From the NCBI RefSeq assembly GCF_002813135.1, contig NZ_PHTY01000001.1:801501-865500 (forward strand): 64,000 nt of DNA. The letters run 5' to 3'. The position numbers were made by a program, and so were the translations under genes. Origin of the DNA: Ulvibacter sp. MAR_2010_11 (lineage in GTDB: Bacteria > Bacteroidota > Bacteroidia > Flavobacteriales > Flavobacteriaceae). Shown here one piece after another: positions 25,969 through 35,602 of this stretch (the first letter of the stretch is position 1; each line of letters begins with the position of its first letter). The notes below the pieces were generated by a model. That model saw only the letters and a program-made list of their open reading frames with translations, did not search any database and had not been told where the DNA came from.

Positions 25969-26699
25969 TAAATTTCGTACCCTTTAAACAGACTTTTAAA
26001 CTTCATTTTTATCACTCCGAAGATAGCTTCGGAAATAATCCCCCCGCTCATTTTTGATTCACCTCTGGTTCTATCTGTAAAAACCACGGGTATTTCAGTA
26101 ATTTTAAATTTGTGCAGGTGCGCCTTAAATTTCATTTCAATCTGAAACGCATACCCTACAAACTGTATTTTCTCAAGATTTATTTTTTCCAATACTGCGC
26201 GCTTGTAACACACAAATCCGGCAGTTGTATCGTAAATATTCATTCCTGTGACAAAACGTACATATATTGAAGCCAGCCACGACAACAACACTCTACTCAT
26301 GGGCCAGTTCACTACATTTACTCCTTTGACATAACGAGAACCAATTGCCAGATCTGCACCCTCTTTAGAACACGTATTGTACAATCTTATTAAATCGTTG
26401 GGATTGTGCGAGAAATCGGCGTCCATTTCGAAAACATAGTCGTAATCCCGTGCCAAAGCCCATTTAAATCCTGCAATGTAAGCTGTCCCCAGTCCCATTT
26501 TCCCTTTTCTTTCCAGTATATTCAGTCTGTTAGGAAACGTCTCGAACAAATTGGTAACGGCCTGTGCGGTTCCATCCGGCGAGTTATCGTCCACCACAAG
26601 AATATCGAACGCTCGCTGTAACGAAAAGATATTGCGAATTAGGCGTTCGATGTTCTCAATTTCATTGTAAGTGGGTATTACCACCACCGCTTTGGACAT
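25968..26699 (-). CDS. Polyprenol monophosphomannose synthase-like GT2 glycosyltransferase
   Basis: 243 residues, GT-A fold. VVIPTYNEIENIERLIRNIF; VVDDNSPDGTAQAV (D-x-S); EMDADFSHNPND (metal-binding D-x-D); IGSRYVKG; and DRTRGESKMSGGII, the classical Dpm1 series. No C-terminal membrane anchor, as in the short bacterial type. Makes polyprenyl-phosphate-mannose or a related donor for cell-envelope glycosylation. First gene of the DPM-pyrC-DUF4296 operon; its stop overlaps the pyrC start. Confidence 0.9.
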   Translation of the reverse strand: MSKAVVVIPTYNEIENIERLIRNIFSLQRAFDILVVDDNSPDGTAQAVTNLFETFPNRLNILERKGKMGLGTAYIAGFKWALARDYDYVFEMDADFSHNPNDLIRLYNTCSKEGADLAIGSRYVKGVNVVNWPMSRVLLSWLASIYVRFVTGMNIYDTTAGFVCYKRAVLEKINLEKIQFVGYAFQIEMKFKAHLHKFKITEIPVVFTDRTRGESKMSGGIISEAIFGVIKMKFKSLFKGYEI

Positions 26700-26718
26700 A
26701 CTCCCCTTTTTTTTTGGG

Positions 26719-26726
26719 CAAATGTA
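26719..26726 (-). promoter_or_regulatory. Promoter -7 box of the DPM-pyrC operon
   Basis: TACATTTG on the minus strand, 20 bases before the ATG at 26699. Confidence 0.55.
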
Positions 26727-26815
26727 CCTCTTTTTGAGTAAATAGTATGTGAAAGAAATTCTAATTGAACCCTTTTACGAAACCAATTTTGAAGTACCTT
26801 TACCTTAAAATTGGC

Positions 26816-27469
26816 ATGCAATACGTAGAGCGACAGGTTGTATCATTGGACTGGATTACACTTCTTCTGGTTGGATGCGTGGTGTTGCTTGCCATAGCAA
26901 AACAAATGTACCCCAAAAGGTTTCAGGAATTTGTAATGCTGCCTATTACCAATAAATATTTTTTGGTCCAGGGGAGAAATGATGAAATTCAGCATCCTTT
27001 TAACCTTCTTCTTTTTGTTTGTCAAGTAGTTTCGGTTAGCCTATTTATCTACTTGTGTATTAAGGTTTTCAATCCGGAAATACCAAAAAACAATCCTTGG
27101 CTTTTTGTTCAAATTTGTACAGCGTATTTTGTCTTTGTAGGCATAAAATTCGCCATAGAGAAGATAATTGGCTCTATTTTTTCGATTGATGCCCTAATAA
27201 ACGGCTATTTATATCAGAAATTAAGCTATAGAAACCTTTTTGCGATGGTTTTTTTTGTAGGAAATCTTGTATTTTTTTACACCTATCAACCCTCGCAAAC
27301 CCTATTGACAATCTTTGTTTTGACGTTATTAGTGCTTAATTGTATTGCGCTGTTTTACAGCTACAAAACAAACGGTACAATAATTTTAAACAATTTCTTT
27401 TATTTTATTTTGTATCTTTGCGCACTTGAAATTTCCCCATATATCATCCTCTATAAAGCGCTGGTATAG
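26816..27469 (+). CDS. DUF4271 membrane protein
   Basis: 217 residues from the ATG at 26816 (MQYVERQVVSLDWITLLLVG). Five to six TM helices. The D-W-I-T-L-L start and the central ICTAYFVFVGIKFAIEKIIGSIF block are typical of DUF4271, a Bacteroidota-only family. An upstream in-frame TTG at 26765 would add 17 residues that do not fit the family. DUF4271 beside hemD is a conserved pairing; function unknown. Confidence 0.85.
   Translation: MQYVERQVVSLDWITLLLVGCVVLLAIAKQMYPKRFQEFVMLPITNKYFLVQGRNDEIQHPFNLLLFVCQVVSVSLFIYLCIKVFNPEIPKNNPWLFVQICTAYFVFVGIKFAIEKIIGSIFSIDALINGYLYQKLSYRNLFAMVFFVGNLVFFYTYQPSQTLLTIFVLTLLVLNCIALFYSYKTNGTIILNNFFYFILYLCALEISPYIILYKALV
27413..27420 (+). promoter_or_regulatory. 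Promoter -7 box of hemD, inside the DUF4271 gene
   Basis: TATCTTTG, a full match to TAnnTTTG, 76 bases before the hemD ATG and within the last 60 bases of the DUF4271 coding region. Confidence 0.55.
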
Positions 27470-27496
27470 GATGTAAATTTAAAAAAACTGCTGCTT

Positions 27497-28243
27497 ATGA
27501 AAGTGAAAACTATTTTAGTTTCTCAACCTGAACCTAAGGTTGAAAATTCTCCTTATTTCGATTTAATTGAAAAACAAAAAGTAAAGATAGATTTCAGGCC
27601 TTTTATTCATGTTGAAGGTGTTTCAGGTAAAGATGTACGTAATCAAAAAGTTGATTTAACAAAGTACACGGCCATCATTTTAAACAGCAGAAACTCTGTC
27701 GATCACTTTTTCAGAATTGCAGAAGAACTTCGATTTAAGGTGCCAGATACCATGAAGTATTTTTGTCAGAGTGAAGCCGTGGCGTTTTACCTTCAGAAAT
27801 ATGTAGTGTATAGAAAACGAAAAATCTATGTGGGAAAAAGAACCTTTACCGAACTTTCCCCGCTCATAAAAAAATACAAAAACGAAAAATTCCTACTACC
27901 TTCTTCCGATAAGTTAAAGCCTGAAATTCCATCAGTCCTCAACGATTTGGCTGTAGATTGGAAGCAGGCTACTTTCTATAAAACTGTGGTAAGTGACTTG
28001 TCCGATTTACGCGATGTGTATTACGATATTTTGGTGTTTTTCAGCCCTAGCGGAATTGAATCCTTACTGCAAAATTTCCCCGATTTCAAACAAAACGAAA
28101 CCCGTATTGCGGTCTTTGGAAATACTACTGTAAAAGCCGCGACCGAAAGTGGATTGCGAGTAGACATTCAGGCTCCTACGCCCGAAACTCCATCCATGAC
28201 CATGGCTTTAGAAAAATACATCAAAGAAGTTAACAAGAAATAA
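27497..28243 (+). CDS. hemD: Uroporphyrinogen-III synthase
   Basis: 248 residues. Two weakly conserved lobes typical of HemD: TAIILNSRNSVDHFFRIAEEL in the first and VFFSPSGIESLLQNFPDF, then RIAVFGNTTVKAATESGLRVDIQAPTPE, in the second. Cyclises hydroxymethylbilane in heme synthesis. The sequence is divergent, as usual for Bacteroidota HemD, but the S-P-S-G and G-N-T-T motifs are clear. Confidence 0.88.
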   Translation: MKVKTILVSQPEPKVENSPYFDLIEKQKVKIDFRPFIHVEGVSGKDVRNQKVDLTKYTAIILNSRNSVDHFFRIAEELRFKVPDTMKYFCQSEAVAFYLQKYVVYRKRKIYVGKRTFTELSPLIKKYKNEKFLLPSSDKLKPEIPSVLNDLAVDWKQATFYKTVVSDLSDLRDVYYDILVFFSPSGIESLLQNFPDFKQNETRIAVFGNTTVKAATESGLRVDIQAPTPETPSMTMALEKYIKEVNKK

Positions 28244-28262
28244 ATTCTAAAACACTTATACT

Positions 28263-28293
28263 AAAAAAGGCTCCGCAATGCGGAGCCTTTTTT
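28263..28293 (+). terminator. Bidirectional terminator between hemD and pckA
   Basis: GGCTCCGC (28269-28276), AAT loop, GCGGAGCC (28280-28287), with six A before and six T after. Works for both convergent genes. Confidence 0.9.
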
Positions 28294-28312
28294 ATGATAA
28301 AAAGTTGCTTCT

Positions 28313-29914
28313 TTATTTTCCATTGGGAGCTCCCGACAAAATTTCGTCGTTGGCAAACTCTTCAAACTTTTTGAAATTGTCTTTAAACGAAGTAGCCAAT
28401 TCTTGCGCCTGAATATCGTAGGCTTTCTGATTTTTCCAGGTGTCCTTCGGATTTAAAACCTCACTCGGGACATTGGGACAAGTTTGCGGTACCTGCAGAC
28501 CAAAAATAGGATGCTGCACATATTGTACATCTTCCAGTTGGTTGTTAAGTGCAGCAGTAATCATGGCGCGCGTAAACTTTAACTTCATACGTGATCCAAC
28601 ACCGTAAGGACCACCGGTCCAACCTGTATTTATTAACCAGACATTCACGCCTGCATTTTTCATCTTCTTGCTCAACATCTCCCCGTATTTGGTAGGATGC
28701 AACGGCATAAAAGGCGCTCCAAAACAGGCCGAAAAATTAGGCGTGGGCTCGTTTATACCTTCTTCGGTTCCTGCTACCTTGGCGGTATATCCACTAATAA
28801 AGTGATAGGCCGCCTGCCCGGGTGTTAACTTAGAAATTGGAGGTAATACCCCAAAGGCATCGGCTGTTAAAAAGAAAATATTTTTAGGATTGTGCCCAAT
28901 TGAAGGCTCCTGAATGTTGTCTATATGATAAATAGGATAGCTAACACGAGTATTCTGAGTGATGGAGGTGTCGGCGAAATCTACGACTCCATTCTCATCC
29001 ATGATCACATTTTCCAAAATAGCACCCGGTTTAATGGCGTGATAGATATCGGGTTCGTTTTCTTCTGAAAGGTTTATCACCTTGGCGTAACAACCTCCTT
29101 CAAAATTGAAAATGGTATTCTCTGCCGTCCAGCCGTGTTCGTCATCACCAATAAGTCTTCTATCGGGATCGGCCGAAAGCGTTGTTTTCCCTGTTCCCGA
29201 AAGTCCGAAGAAAACAGCAGTTTCCCCGTTATCCCCCACATTGGCCGAACAGTGCATCGGCATGGTATTCTTATCGACCGGAAGGATAAAATTAAGCGCA
29301 GAAAAAATTCCTTTCTTAATTTCTCCGGTATATCCTGTACCACCAATCAAGGCGATTTTTTTTGTAAAGTTTAGAATGGCAAAATTGTGCTGACGCGTTC
29401 CGTCTACTTCAGGATCTGCCATAAATCCGGGTGCATTTACTATCAACCAATCTGCATCAAACTGCTCCAATTCGGTCTCCGTCGGTCGCAAAAACATATT
29501 ATATGCAAACATGTTAGACCAGGGATATTCGTTTATAACACGAATGCTTAAGCGATGCTCCGCATCGGCGCAGGCGAAACAGTCACGTACATAGACATCC
29601 TTTTCAGAAAGATAGTCCGTCACCTTGTCGTATAATGCATCGAACATAGGCGCAGGAAAGGGAATATTTATATTTCCCCACCACACTTTATCACGGGTAA
29701 TATCGTCTTTAACTATAAATCTGTCCTTGGGTGACCTACCGGTAAACTCGCCGGTATTCACCGCTAATGCCCCGCTGCTTGCTTCTGTCCCCTGTCCTTT
29801 CCGTAGTGTTTCGTTATGAAGTTCTTGTGAAGATAATTGATACTTAACTTTTGCATTCTTAATTCCGTATTGATCCAACGAAATTGTTTTTGTAGCTTGG
29901 TTTTTATCGACCAT
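28313..29914 (-). CDS. pckA: Phosphoenolpyruvate carboxykinase (ATP)
   Basis: 533 residues from the ATG at 29914 (MVDKNQATK). FTGRSPKDRFIVKD; the kinase-1a loop FGLSGTGKTTLSAD; GDDEHGW; and INTGWTGGPYGVGSRM are PckA signatures. Gluconeogenic conversion of oxaloacetate to PEP. The -7 box at 29939-29946 covers an upstream in-frame start at 29941, so translation must begin further in. Confidence 0.97.
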   Translation of the reverse strand: MVDKNQATKTISLDQYGIKNAKVKYQLSSQELHNETLRKGQGTEASSGALAVNTGEFTGRSPKDRFIVKDDITRDKVWWGNINIPFPAPMFDALYDKVTDYLSEKDVYVRDCFACADAEHRLSIRVINEYPWSNMFAYNMFLRPTETELEQFDADWLIVNAPGFMADPEVDGTRQHNFAILNFTKKIALIGGTGYTGEIKKGIFSALNFILPVDKNTMPMHCSANVGDNGETAVFFGLSGTGKTTLSADPDRRLIGDDEHGWTAENTIFNFEGGCYAKVINLSEENEPDIYHAIKPGAILENVIMDENGVVDFADTSITQNTRVSYPIYHIDNIQEPSIGHNPKNIFFLTADAFGVLPPISKLTPGQAAYHFISGYTAKVAGTEEGINEPTPNFSACFGAPFMPLHPTKYGEMLSKKMKNAGVNVWLINTGWTGGPYGVGSRMKLKFTRAMITAALNNQLEDVQYVQHPIFGLQVPQTCPNVPSEVLNPKDTWKNQKAYDIQAQELATSFKDNFKKFEEFANDEILSGAPNGK

Positions 29915-29938
29915 AACTTGTTTTAATTGTTCTGGATA

Positions 29939-29946
29939 CAAAAATA
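29939..29946 (-). promoter_or_regulatory. Promoter -7 box of pckA
   Basis: TATTTTTG on the minus strand, 25 bases before the ATG at 29914; it excludes the longer in-frame start at 29941. Confidence 0.55.
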
Positions 29947-29990
29947 GTAAATCCTCCAGAGATAAATTCGTTAAAAAAGTATAATTATCC

Positions 29991-30383
29991 CTACTTGATT
30001 GTTAATAAACCATAGACCAATCGCAACCAACCCAAGATAAACAACAAGCCCCCGATTGGTGTCACCGGACCTAAAAATGTCATCGAAAATGAGAGCACAT
30101 CTTGTAACGCTAGAAAATAAAGCGAGCCCGAAAACAAAAGAATTCCGAAGCCAAAAAAGCGAAAAACCCATTTTTTGGTGGTCATAGGAATTCCGTTTGC
30201 AAATCCTACAATTAGCAGGGCCAAAACATGATACATCTGATATCGAACTCCGGTTTCGAAAGTCTCTAAGGCCTTTGTGTCAATTAATTCCTTCAAACCG
30301 TGTGCTCCAAAGGCACCAAGTGCAATAGTCACTGCCGCCAAAACCGATGCGGTTACCACAATTTTTTTATCGATATTTTCCAT
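29991..30383 (-). CDS. DUF423 membrane protein
   Basis: 130 residues from the ATG at 30383 (MENIDKK). Four TM helices; the ALGAFGAHGLKELI and YQMYHVLALL motifs and GSLYFLAL are diagnostic for DUF423 (YgdD/YwdK). Function unknown, widespread. A GTG three codons upstream is a possible but less likely start. Divergent from the saccharopine dehydrogenase gene. Confidence 0.9.
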   Translation of the reverse strand: MENIDKKIVVTASVLAAVTIALGAFGAHGLKELIDTKALETFETGVRYQMYHVLALLIVGFANGIPMTTKKWVFRFFGFGILLFSGSLYFLALQDVLSFSMTFLGPVTPIGGLLFILGWLRLVYGLLTIK

Positions 30384-30452
30384 AAAATACACTTACAATT
30401 AGTACTTTCGTCCCTCTGAAATCATTTTATAAAGGTAACAAAAAAGCCACGA

Positions 30453-31823
30453 ATGAGACACATTTTGATTATTGGCGCAGGTCGCTCTGCCACGAGTTTA
30501 ATTCAGTATTTACTAGACAAATCGGAAGCCGAAGAGCTCTTTATTACCATCGGTGATATCTCCATTGGGAACGCTCAAAAATTTACCGACGGGCACCCCA
30601 ACTGCCGAGGTATTTTACTGGATGTTTTTAACGAGGCGCAGCGCAGAAAGGCTGTCGATGACAGCGATTTGGTAATTTCAATGCTTCCGGCACGCTTTCA
30701 TATTGAAGTGGCGAAAGACTGTATCGAATTCGGGAAACATTTGGTTACGGCTTCTTATGTAAGCGATCAAATGCAATTGCTGGATGTAAAGGCAAAGGCT
30801 AAAGGTTTGGTTTTTATGAATGAAATAGGGCTCGATCCTGGAATCGACCATATGAGTGCCATGCAGGTGATTGACCGAATTAGAGCTGAAGGCGGAAAAA
30901 TGTTATTGTTCGAATCGTTTACCGGTGGACTCATTGCCCCGGAAAGTGACGACAATTTGTGGCATTATAAGTTTACTTGGAACCCCCGAAATGTAATTTT
31001 GGCAGGACAAGGAGGCGCAGCCGAATTTATTCAGGAAGGGACGTATAAGTACATTCCGTATCATAGATTATTCCGTAGAACAGAATTCCTGGACGTGGAA
31101 GGTCACGGCCGATTTGAAGGGTATGCCAATAGAAATTCATTGAAATACCGAAAAATTTACGGACTTGAAAATATTTTAACCCTGTACAGAGGAACCATCC
31201 GTCACCTGGGTTTTAGCAAGGCCTGGAATATGTTTGTGCAACTTGGGATGACAGACGATAGTTATATCATTCCCAATTCTGAAAATCTAACCTACAGAGG
31301 ATTTGTAAACCTCTTCTTGCCGTATTCTCCAACCGATTCTGTAGAGCTGAAAATGCGTCATAATTTGAAAATTGATCAGGACGATTTGATGTGGGGTAAG
31401 CTAGAGGAGTTGGATATTTTTAATGCTGAAAAAAAGATAGGCATCAAAGATGCGACGCCTGCACTGGCGCTTCAACGTATTTTAGAAGACAAATGGACGC
31501 TTCAGAAGCATGACAAAGACATGATTGTGATGTATCACAAATTCGGCTACGAACTTAATGGTGAAAAGAAACAAATAGACAGCACGATGGTTATTAAAGG
31601 GGATGATCAGGTTCAAACCGCTATGGCCAAGACTGTTGGCTTACCGGTTGCAATAGCTGCGTTAAAAATTCTAAATGAAGAAATTACAACTCCGGGAGTT
31701 TTGCTTCCTATTGCCAAAGAAGTCTACGAACCCATTCTAAAAGAATTGGAGTCCTTCGGAATCACCTTCAATGAAAAGCATGTTCCGTATATGGGGTACA
31801 ACCCCAATAACGTTTCAGGATAA
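30453..31823 (+). CDS. Saccharopine dehydrogenase family protein
   Basis: 456 residues. The N-terminal Rossmann motif is ILIIGAGRSATSLIQYLL (G-x-G-x-x-x); SMLPARFHIEVAKDCIEFGKHLVTASYVSDQM and GLDPGIDHMSAMQVIDRI are the saccharopine reductase signature, and the C-terminal half has SFTGGLIAPESDDN. Probably NADP-dependent and glutamate-forming (Lys9-like), in lysine catabolism by the saccharopine route; the glutaryl-CoA dehydrogenase at 7.0 kb would act later in the same pathway. No fused lysine-ketoglutarate reductase domain. Confidence 0.88.
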   Translation: MRHILIIGAGRSATSLIQYLLDKSEAEELFITIGDISIGNAQKFTDGHPNCRGILLDVFNEAQRRKAVDDSDLVISMLPARFHIEVAKDCIEFGKHLVTASYVSDQMQLLDVKAKAKGLVFMNEIGLDPGIDHMSAMQVIDRIRAEGGKMLLFESFTGGLIAPESDDNLWHYKFTWNPRNVILAGQGGAAEFIQEGTYKYIPYHRLFRRTEFLDVEGHGRFEGYANRNSLKYRKIYGLENILTLYRGTIRHLGFSKAWNMFVQLGMTDDSYIIPNSENLTYRGFVNLFLPYSPTDSVELKMRHNLKIDQDDLMWGKLEELDIFNAEKKIGIKDATPALALQRILEDKWTLQKHDKDMIVMYHKFGYELNGEKKQIDSTMVIKGDDQVQTAMAKTVGLPVAIAALKILNEEITTPGVLLPIAKEVYEPILKELESFGITFNEKHVPYMGYNPNNVSG

Positions 31824-31857
31824 TAAAAAAGGCCGCTTAAAAGCGGCCTTTTTTTCT
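31824..31857 (+). terminator. Bidirectional terminator
   Basis: GGCCGCT (31831-31837), TTAA loop, AGCGGCC (31842-31848), flanked by seven A and nine T. Serves the saccharopine dehydrogenase gene and the convergent metallopeptidase gene. Confidence 0.9.
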
Positions 31858-31866
31858 TTCAATAAA

Positions 31867-32556
31867 TTATCTTCTTCCGAGGAAAATACTTATAAAGTAG
31901 AGTAAGGTCGCCAAAGAGCCCAAAGCTGCCACCACATAGGTTCTTGCGGCCCATTTTAAGGCATCTTTTGCCCCTGCGTGCTCTTCTTTGGTCACCATAT
32001 TATTGGTTTCCAACCAGACCAAAGCTCTCTTGCTTGCATCAAATTCAACCGGAAGCGTAATAAAAGCAAAAACGGTTGTCATGGCAAAAAGTATAATTCC
32101 AACAAGGAAAATAGTATTGCCAATAAGTGATCCCGAAACCGATAAAATCAATCCCGCCATGATCACAAAATTGGAAAGCTTACTTGAGATTCCAACTGCC
32201 GGAACAATGGCCGAACGCAATTTTAACCAGCTGTAGGCTGTTGCGTGTTGCACCGCGTGACCACATTCGTGAGCCGCTACTGCAGCTGCTGCCGCGTTGC
32301 GTTGTTCGTAAACAGGTTCGCTAAGGTTTACGGTTTTTGTCGCCGGATTGTAATGGTCTGTCAATTGCCCTGCCACCGAAATTACCTGTACATCGGTAAT
32401 GCCATTGTCGCTTAACATCTTTTCGGCTATCTCTTTTCCACTCATTCCGTTTTGCAAACGAGTTTGAGAATATTTCTTGAATTTACTTTTTAGCTTGTTG
32501 CTTACGTACATGCTCACCAAAAAAATAATTCCTGCCAGTATATAATATCCAATCAT
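31867..32556 (-). CDS. Zinc metallopeptidase, neutral zinc metallopeptidase family 2 (YugP-like)
   Basis: 229 residues. N-terminal TM helix, then NLSEPVYEQRNAAAAAVAAHECGHAVQHA containing the zinc site H-E-x-x-H, and three more hydrophobic segments with VEFDASKRALVWL. This is the YugP-type membrane peptidase (PF04298). Substrate unknown; usually linked to membrane protein quality control by inference only. Confidence 0.88.
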   Translation of the reverse strand: MIGYYILAGIIFLVSMYVSNKLKSKFKKYSQTRLQNGMSGKEIAEKMLSDNGITDVQVISVAGQLTDHYNPATKTVNLSEPVYEQRNAAAAAVAAHECGHAVQHATAYSWLKLRSAIVPAVGISSKLSNFVIMAGLILSVSGSLIGNTIFLVGIILFAMTTVFAFITLPVEFDASKRALVWLETNNMVTKEEHAGAKDALKWAARTYVVAALGSLATLLYFISIFLGRR

Positions 32557-32618
32557 AATTTTTAAAATTTGTTTAATTTAAGATAGCAAATATCGTGCAA
32601 ATTTGTTTTCGAGATACG

Positions 32619-32638
32619 ATTCCTGCCTACGCAGGAAT
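32619..32638. repeat. Palindromic REP-like hairpin
   Basis: ATTCCTGC-CTAC-GCAGGAAT, a perfect 8-bp stem with a 4-base loop touching the leuS stop codon. No T-run follows on the minus strand. One of several GC-rich intergenic hairpins in the window. Confidence 0.6.
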
Positions 32639-35463
32639 TAGCCAACAATATTTACAATCTTTCCGGGCACGATAATTATCTTTTTAGGGGTGCGACCCTC
32701 CAAATAATGGGCAGTTTTCTCGTGTGACATCACGGCTGCCTCTATGTCATCTTTGGACAAGTCGAGAGGTAATTCTAACGTAAATCGCATCTTTCCGTTA
32801 AAGGAAACAGGGTATTCCTTGGTATTTTCCACCAAATGACTTGCATCAAATTTCGGGAACGCTGCCGTTGAAATACTTTCCCTATGACCCAATTTCTCCC
32901 ACAACTCTTCCGCAATATGAGGTGCATAGGGTGAAATTAAAATAGCCAAAGGCTCCAAAATGTCTTTGGTAGTACATTTTTGAGTGGTCAACTCGTTTAC
33001 GGCAATCATAAAAGTGGAAACCGAAGTATTAAAACTGAAGTTTTCAATATCCTCCTGCACCTTTTTAATGGTTTTATGCAGTGTTTTTAGATTGTTCTTG
33101 GTGGGTGCTTCGTAGGAGAATCCGAAGCTCTCATCCGGCCCTGTATGGTATAATTTCCACAGTTTTTTCAGAAAACTATGTACGCCTGTAATTCCTGCGG
33201 TATTCCATGGTTTTGCTTGTTCCAAAGGCCCTAAAAACATCTCATACATCCGCAGGGTATCGGCCCCATAATCCTTACAAATCGAATCGGGGTTTACTAC
33301 GTTGTACTTAGACTTGGACATTTTTTCGACCTCACGGGAAACTTTAAAAGTGCCATCGTCTTCTGTAATAAACTCGGCATCCTTATAATCTTCTCTCCAG
33401 TTTTTAAAGGCGTTGATATCCAGTTCATTTTGAAGATTTACAAATGAGACATCTGCGTGGATTGGCTGAGTAGCTCTACCCGAAATCTTACTTTTTGAAA
33501 CAAATACATTCTCACCTTCCAAACGATGCACAAACGCACTCTCCCCCAGAATCATCCCCTGGTTGATCAACTTTTTAAACGGTTCCTCTACAGGAAGAAA
33601 CCCTCTGTCGAATAAAAACTTTACCCAAAATCTACTGTACAATAAATGTCCGGTAGCATGTTCACTTCCCCCAACGTACAAATCGACGTTTTCCCAATAC
33701 TCCATTGCTGCTTTCGAAGCCAACGCTTTGGTGTTATGAGGATCCATATAGCGGAACATATAGCAACTGGAACCTGCCCAGCCCGGCATGGTATTGAGTT
33801 CTAGAGGGAAAACAGTTTCATTGTCTATCAACTGATTACTTACAACTTTAAACTGTTTGGCATCCCATGCCCAGACATCGGCACGGCCCAAAGGCGGTTC
33901 GCCGTCTTCGGTGGGAAGGTATTTTTCTACTTCGGGAAGTGTTAGCGGTAAATGTTTCGCATCGATTAGTTTCGGCAAACCGTTTTTGTAATAAACCGGG
34001 AACGGTTCTCCCCAGTAGCGTTGTCTGGAGAAAACTGCATCTCGCAGACGATAGTTTATTTTACCTTCTCCTGCATTCTTGGCTTCCAGAGCTTCGATTG
34101 CTTTTTGAGTCGCTTCAGCATAATTTAAACCATTTAAGAAGTCGCTATTCGCAATAATGCTAGTGTCTTTGTCTGAAAAGGCTTCTTCAGAAATATCCAC
34201 CCCTTCAAAAATATTGGGAATTGGAATATTAAAATGCTTTGCAAAATCGTAATCCCGCTGATCGCCACAGGGAACGCTCATCACCGCTCCTGTTCCATAG
34301 CCTGCCAACACATAGTCACCAATCCAGATAGGAATGACTTCTCCGCTAAAAGGATGAATGGCATAGGCTCCGGTAAACACTCCGCTAATAGTTTTTACAT
34401 CTGCCATACGTTCGCGTTCACTTCGCTTGGCTGTAGCTTCAATGTATTTTGACACTTCAAAACGCTGTTCCATGGTAGTGATTCGGTCTACCAATTCGTG
34501 TTCGGGTGCCAGCGTCATAAAACTCACCCCATAAATAGTATCGGGACGGGTGGTGAACACTTCAATGCTTCCGTCGTGATCCTTCAATTTAAAATGTACC
34601 GAAGCGCCTTTTGACCGACCAATCCAGTTGGTTTGTGAATCCTTTAATGGTTGTGGCCAGTCTATGGTATCGAGTCCGTCGAGCAAACGTTGGGCATAGG
34701 CAGTAATTCGCATACTCCACTGCATCATCCGCTTGCGAATTACCGGAAATCCGCCACGCTCTGAAACCCCGTTTACAATCTCATCGTTTGCAAGAACGGT
34801 TCCCAGTTGAGGACACCAATTCACTTCGGTTTCAGCCAGGTAGGTAAGACGGTATTTTAGCAGTATTTTTTCCTTGCGTTCTTCTGAAAAGGAATTCCAT
34901 TCGTCTGCCGAAAATTCGGTGGTATTGGTTTCACATTCGGCGTTAATTCTGGCATTTCCTTCTTCAGAAAACAATTTCACCAATTCGGAAATTGGCATGG
35001 CCTTTTCGTATTTTTTACAATACCAGCTTTCGAAAAGCTGCATAAAAATCCATTGGGTCCACTTGTAATAATGCGGATCGGAAGTACGTACTTCCCGGCT
35101 CCAATCGAAAGAAAACCCTATTTTATCGAGTTGCTCGCGATATCGGGCTATGTTTTCATCGGTGGTTTTGCGGGGATGCTGCCCTGTTTGAATGGCGTAT
35201 TGTTCGGCCGGGAGTCCGAAAGAATCATACCCCTGAGGATGTAATACATTAAAGCCTTTGTGACGTTTGTATCGCGCATAAATATCACTGGCAATATAGC
35301 CCAGTGGATGTCCCACATGCAAACCGGCGCCCGAAGGATACGGAAACATGTCTAAGACATAGTATTTGGGCTTGTCGCTTTTATTTTCAGCATTAAAAGT
35401 TTGGTTTTCAGCCCAATACTTTTGCCATTTGGCCTCTATATCGTTAAAATGATATTTGCTCAT
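32638..35463 (-). CDS. leuS: Leucyl-tRNA synthetase
   Basis: 941 residues from the ATG at 35463 (MSKYHFNDIEAKWQKYW). HIGH motif in GLHVGHPLGYIASD, CP1 editing domain with TTRPDTIYGVSFM, KMSKS in EKMSKSKYNVVNPD, C-terminal anticodon domain. An in-frame start at 35508 is ruled out by the promoter box at 35506-35513, which would place it upstream of transcription. Between the editing and KMSKS regions is an insert (about 690-760: VFVSKSKISGRATQ and following), which is usual in Bacteroidota LeuRS. Confidence 0.97.
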   Translation of the reverse strand: MSKYHFNDIEAKWQKYWAENQTFNAENKSDKPKYYVLDMFPYPSGAGLHVGHPLGYIASDIYARYKRHKGFNVLHPQGYDSFGLPAEQYAIQTGQHPRKTTDENIARYREQLDKIGFSFDWSREVRTSDPHYYKWTQWIFMQLFESWYCKKYEKAMPISELVKLFSEEGNARINAECETNTTEFSADEWNSFSEERKEKILLKYRLTYLAETEVNWCPQLGTVLANDEIVNGVSERGGFPVIRKRMMQWSMRITAYAQRLLDGLDTIDWPQPLKDSQTNWIGRSKGASVHFKLKDHDGSIEVFTTRPDTIYGVSFMTLAPEHELVDRITTMEQRFEVSKYIEATAKRSERERMADVKTISGVFTGAYAIHPFSGEVIPIWIGDYVLAGYGTGAVMSVPCGDQRDYDFAKHFNIPIPNIFEGVDISEEAFSDKDTSIIANSDFLNGLNYAEATQKAIEALEAKNAGEGKINYRLRDAVFSRQRYWGEPFPVYYKNGLPKLIDAKHLPLTLPEVEKYLPTEDGEPPLGRADVWAWDAKQFKVVSNQLIDNETVFPLELNTMPGWAGSSCYMFRYMDPHNTKALASKAAMEYWENVDLYVGGSEHATGHLLYSRFWVKFLFDRGFLPVEEPFKKLINQGMILGESAFVHRLEGENVFVSKSKISGRATQPIHADVSFVNLQNELDINAFKNWREDYKDAEFITEDDGTFKVSREVEKMSKSKYNVVNPDSICKDYGADTLRMYEMFLGPLEQAKPWNTAGITGVHSFLKKLWKLYHTGPDESFGFSYEAPTKNNLKTLHKTIKKVQEDIENFSFNTSVSTFMIAVNELTTQKCTTKDILEPLAILISPYAPHIAEELWEKLGHRESISTAAFPKFDASHLVENTKEYPVSFNGKMRFTLELPLDLSKDDIEAAVMSHEKTAHYLEGRTPKKIIIVPGKIVNIVG

Positions 35464-35505
35464 TTGCTTTATTTCTAGGAATATCCGCTTTCTTTCAGGA
35501 AGGAG

Positions 35506-35513
35506 CAAATTTA
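35506..35513 (-). promoter_or_regulatory. Promoter -7 box of leuS
   Basis: TAAATTTG on the minus strand, 42 bases before the ATG at 35463. Sets the leuS start. Confidence 0.6.
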
Positions 35514-35602
35514 CGTCTATTGTACGAAAGACAAAAGTTTAAACGTTACATAGTTGCAGATGTAAAAATCATTGTATTTTTACACCACCAATCCTTTAAT
35601 TT

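Noticed and set aside
35464-35508. Longer N-terminus for LeuRS starting at 35508
   Set aside because: The promoter box at 35506-35513 would put that start before the transcription start; the extra 15 residues do not fit the family.
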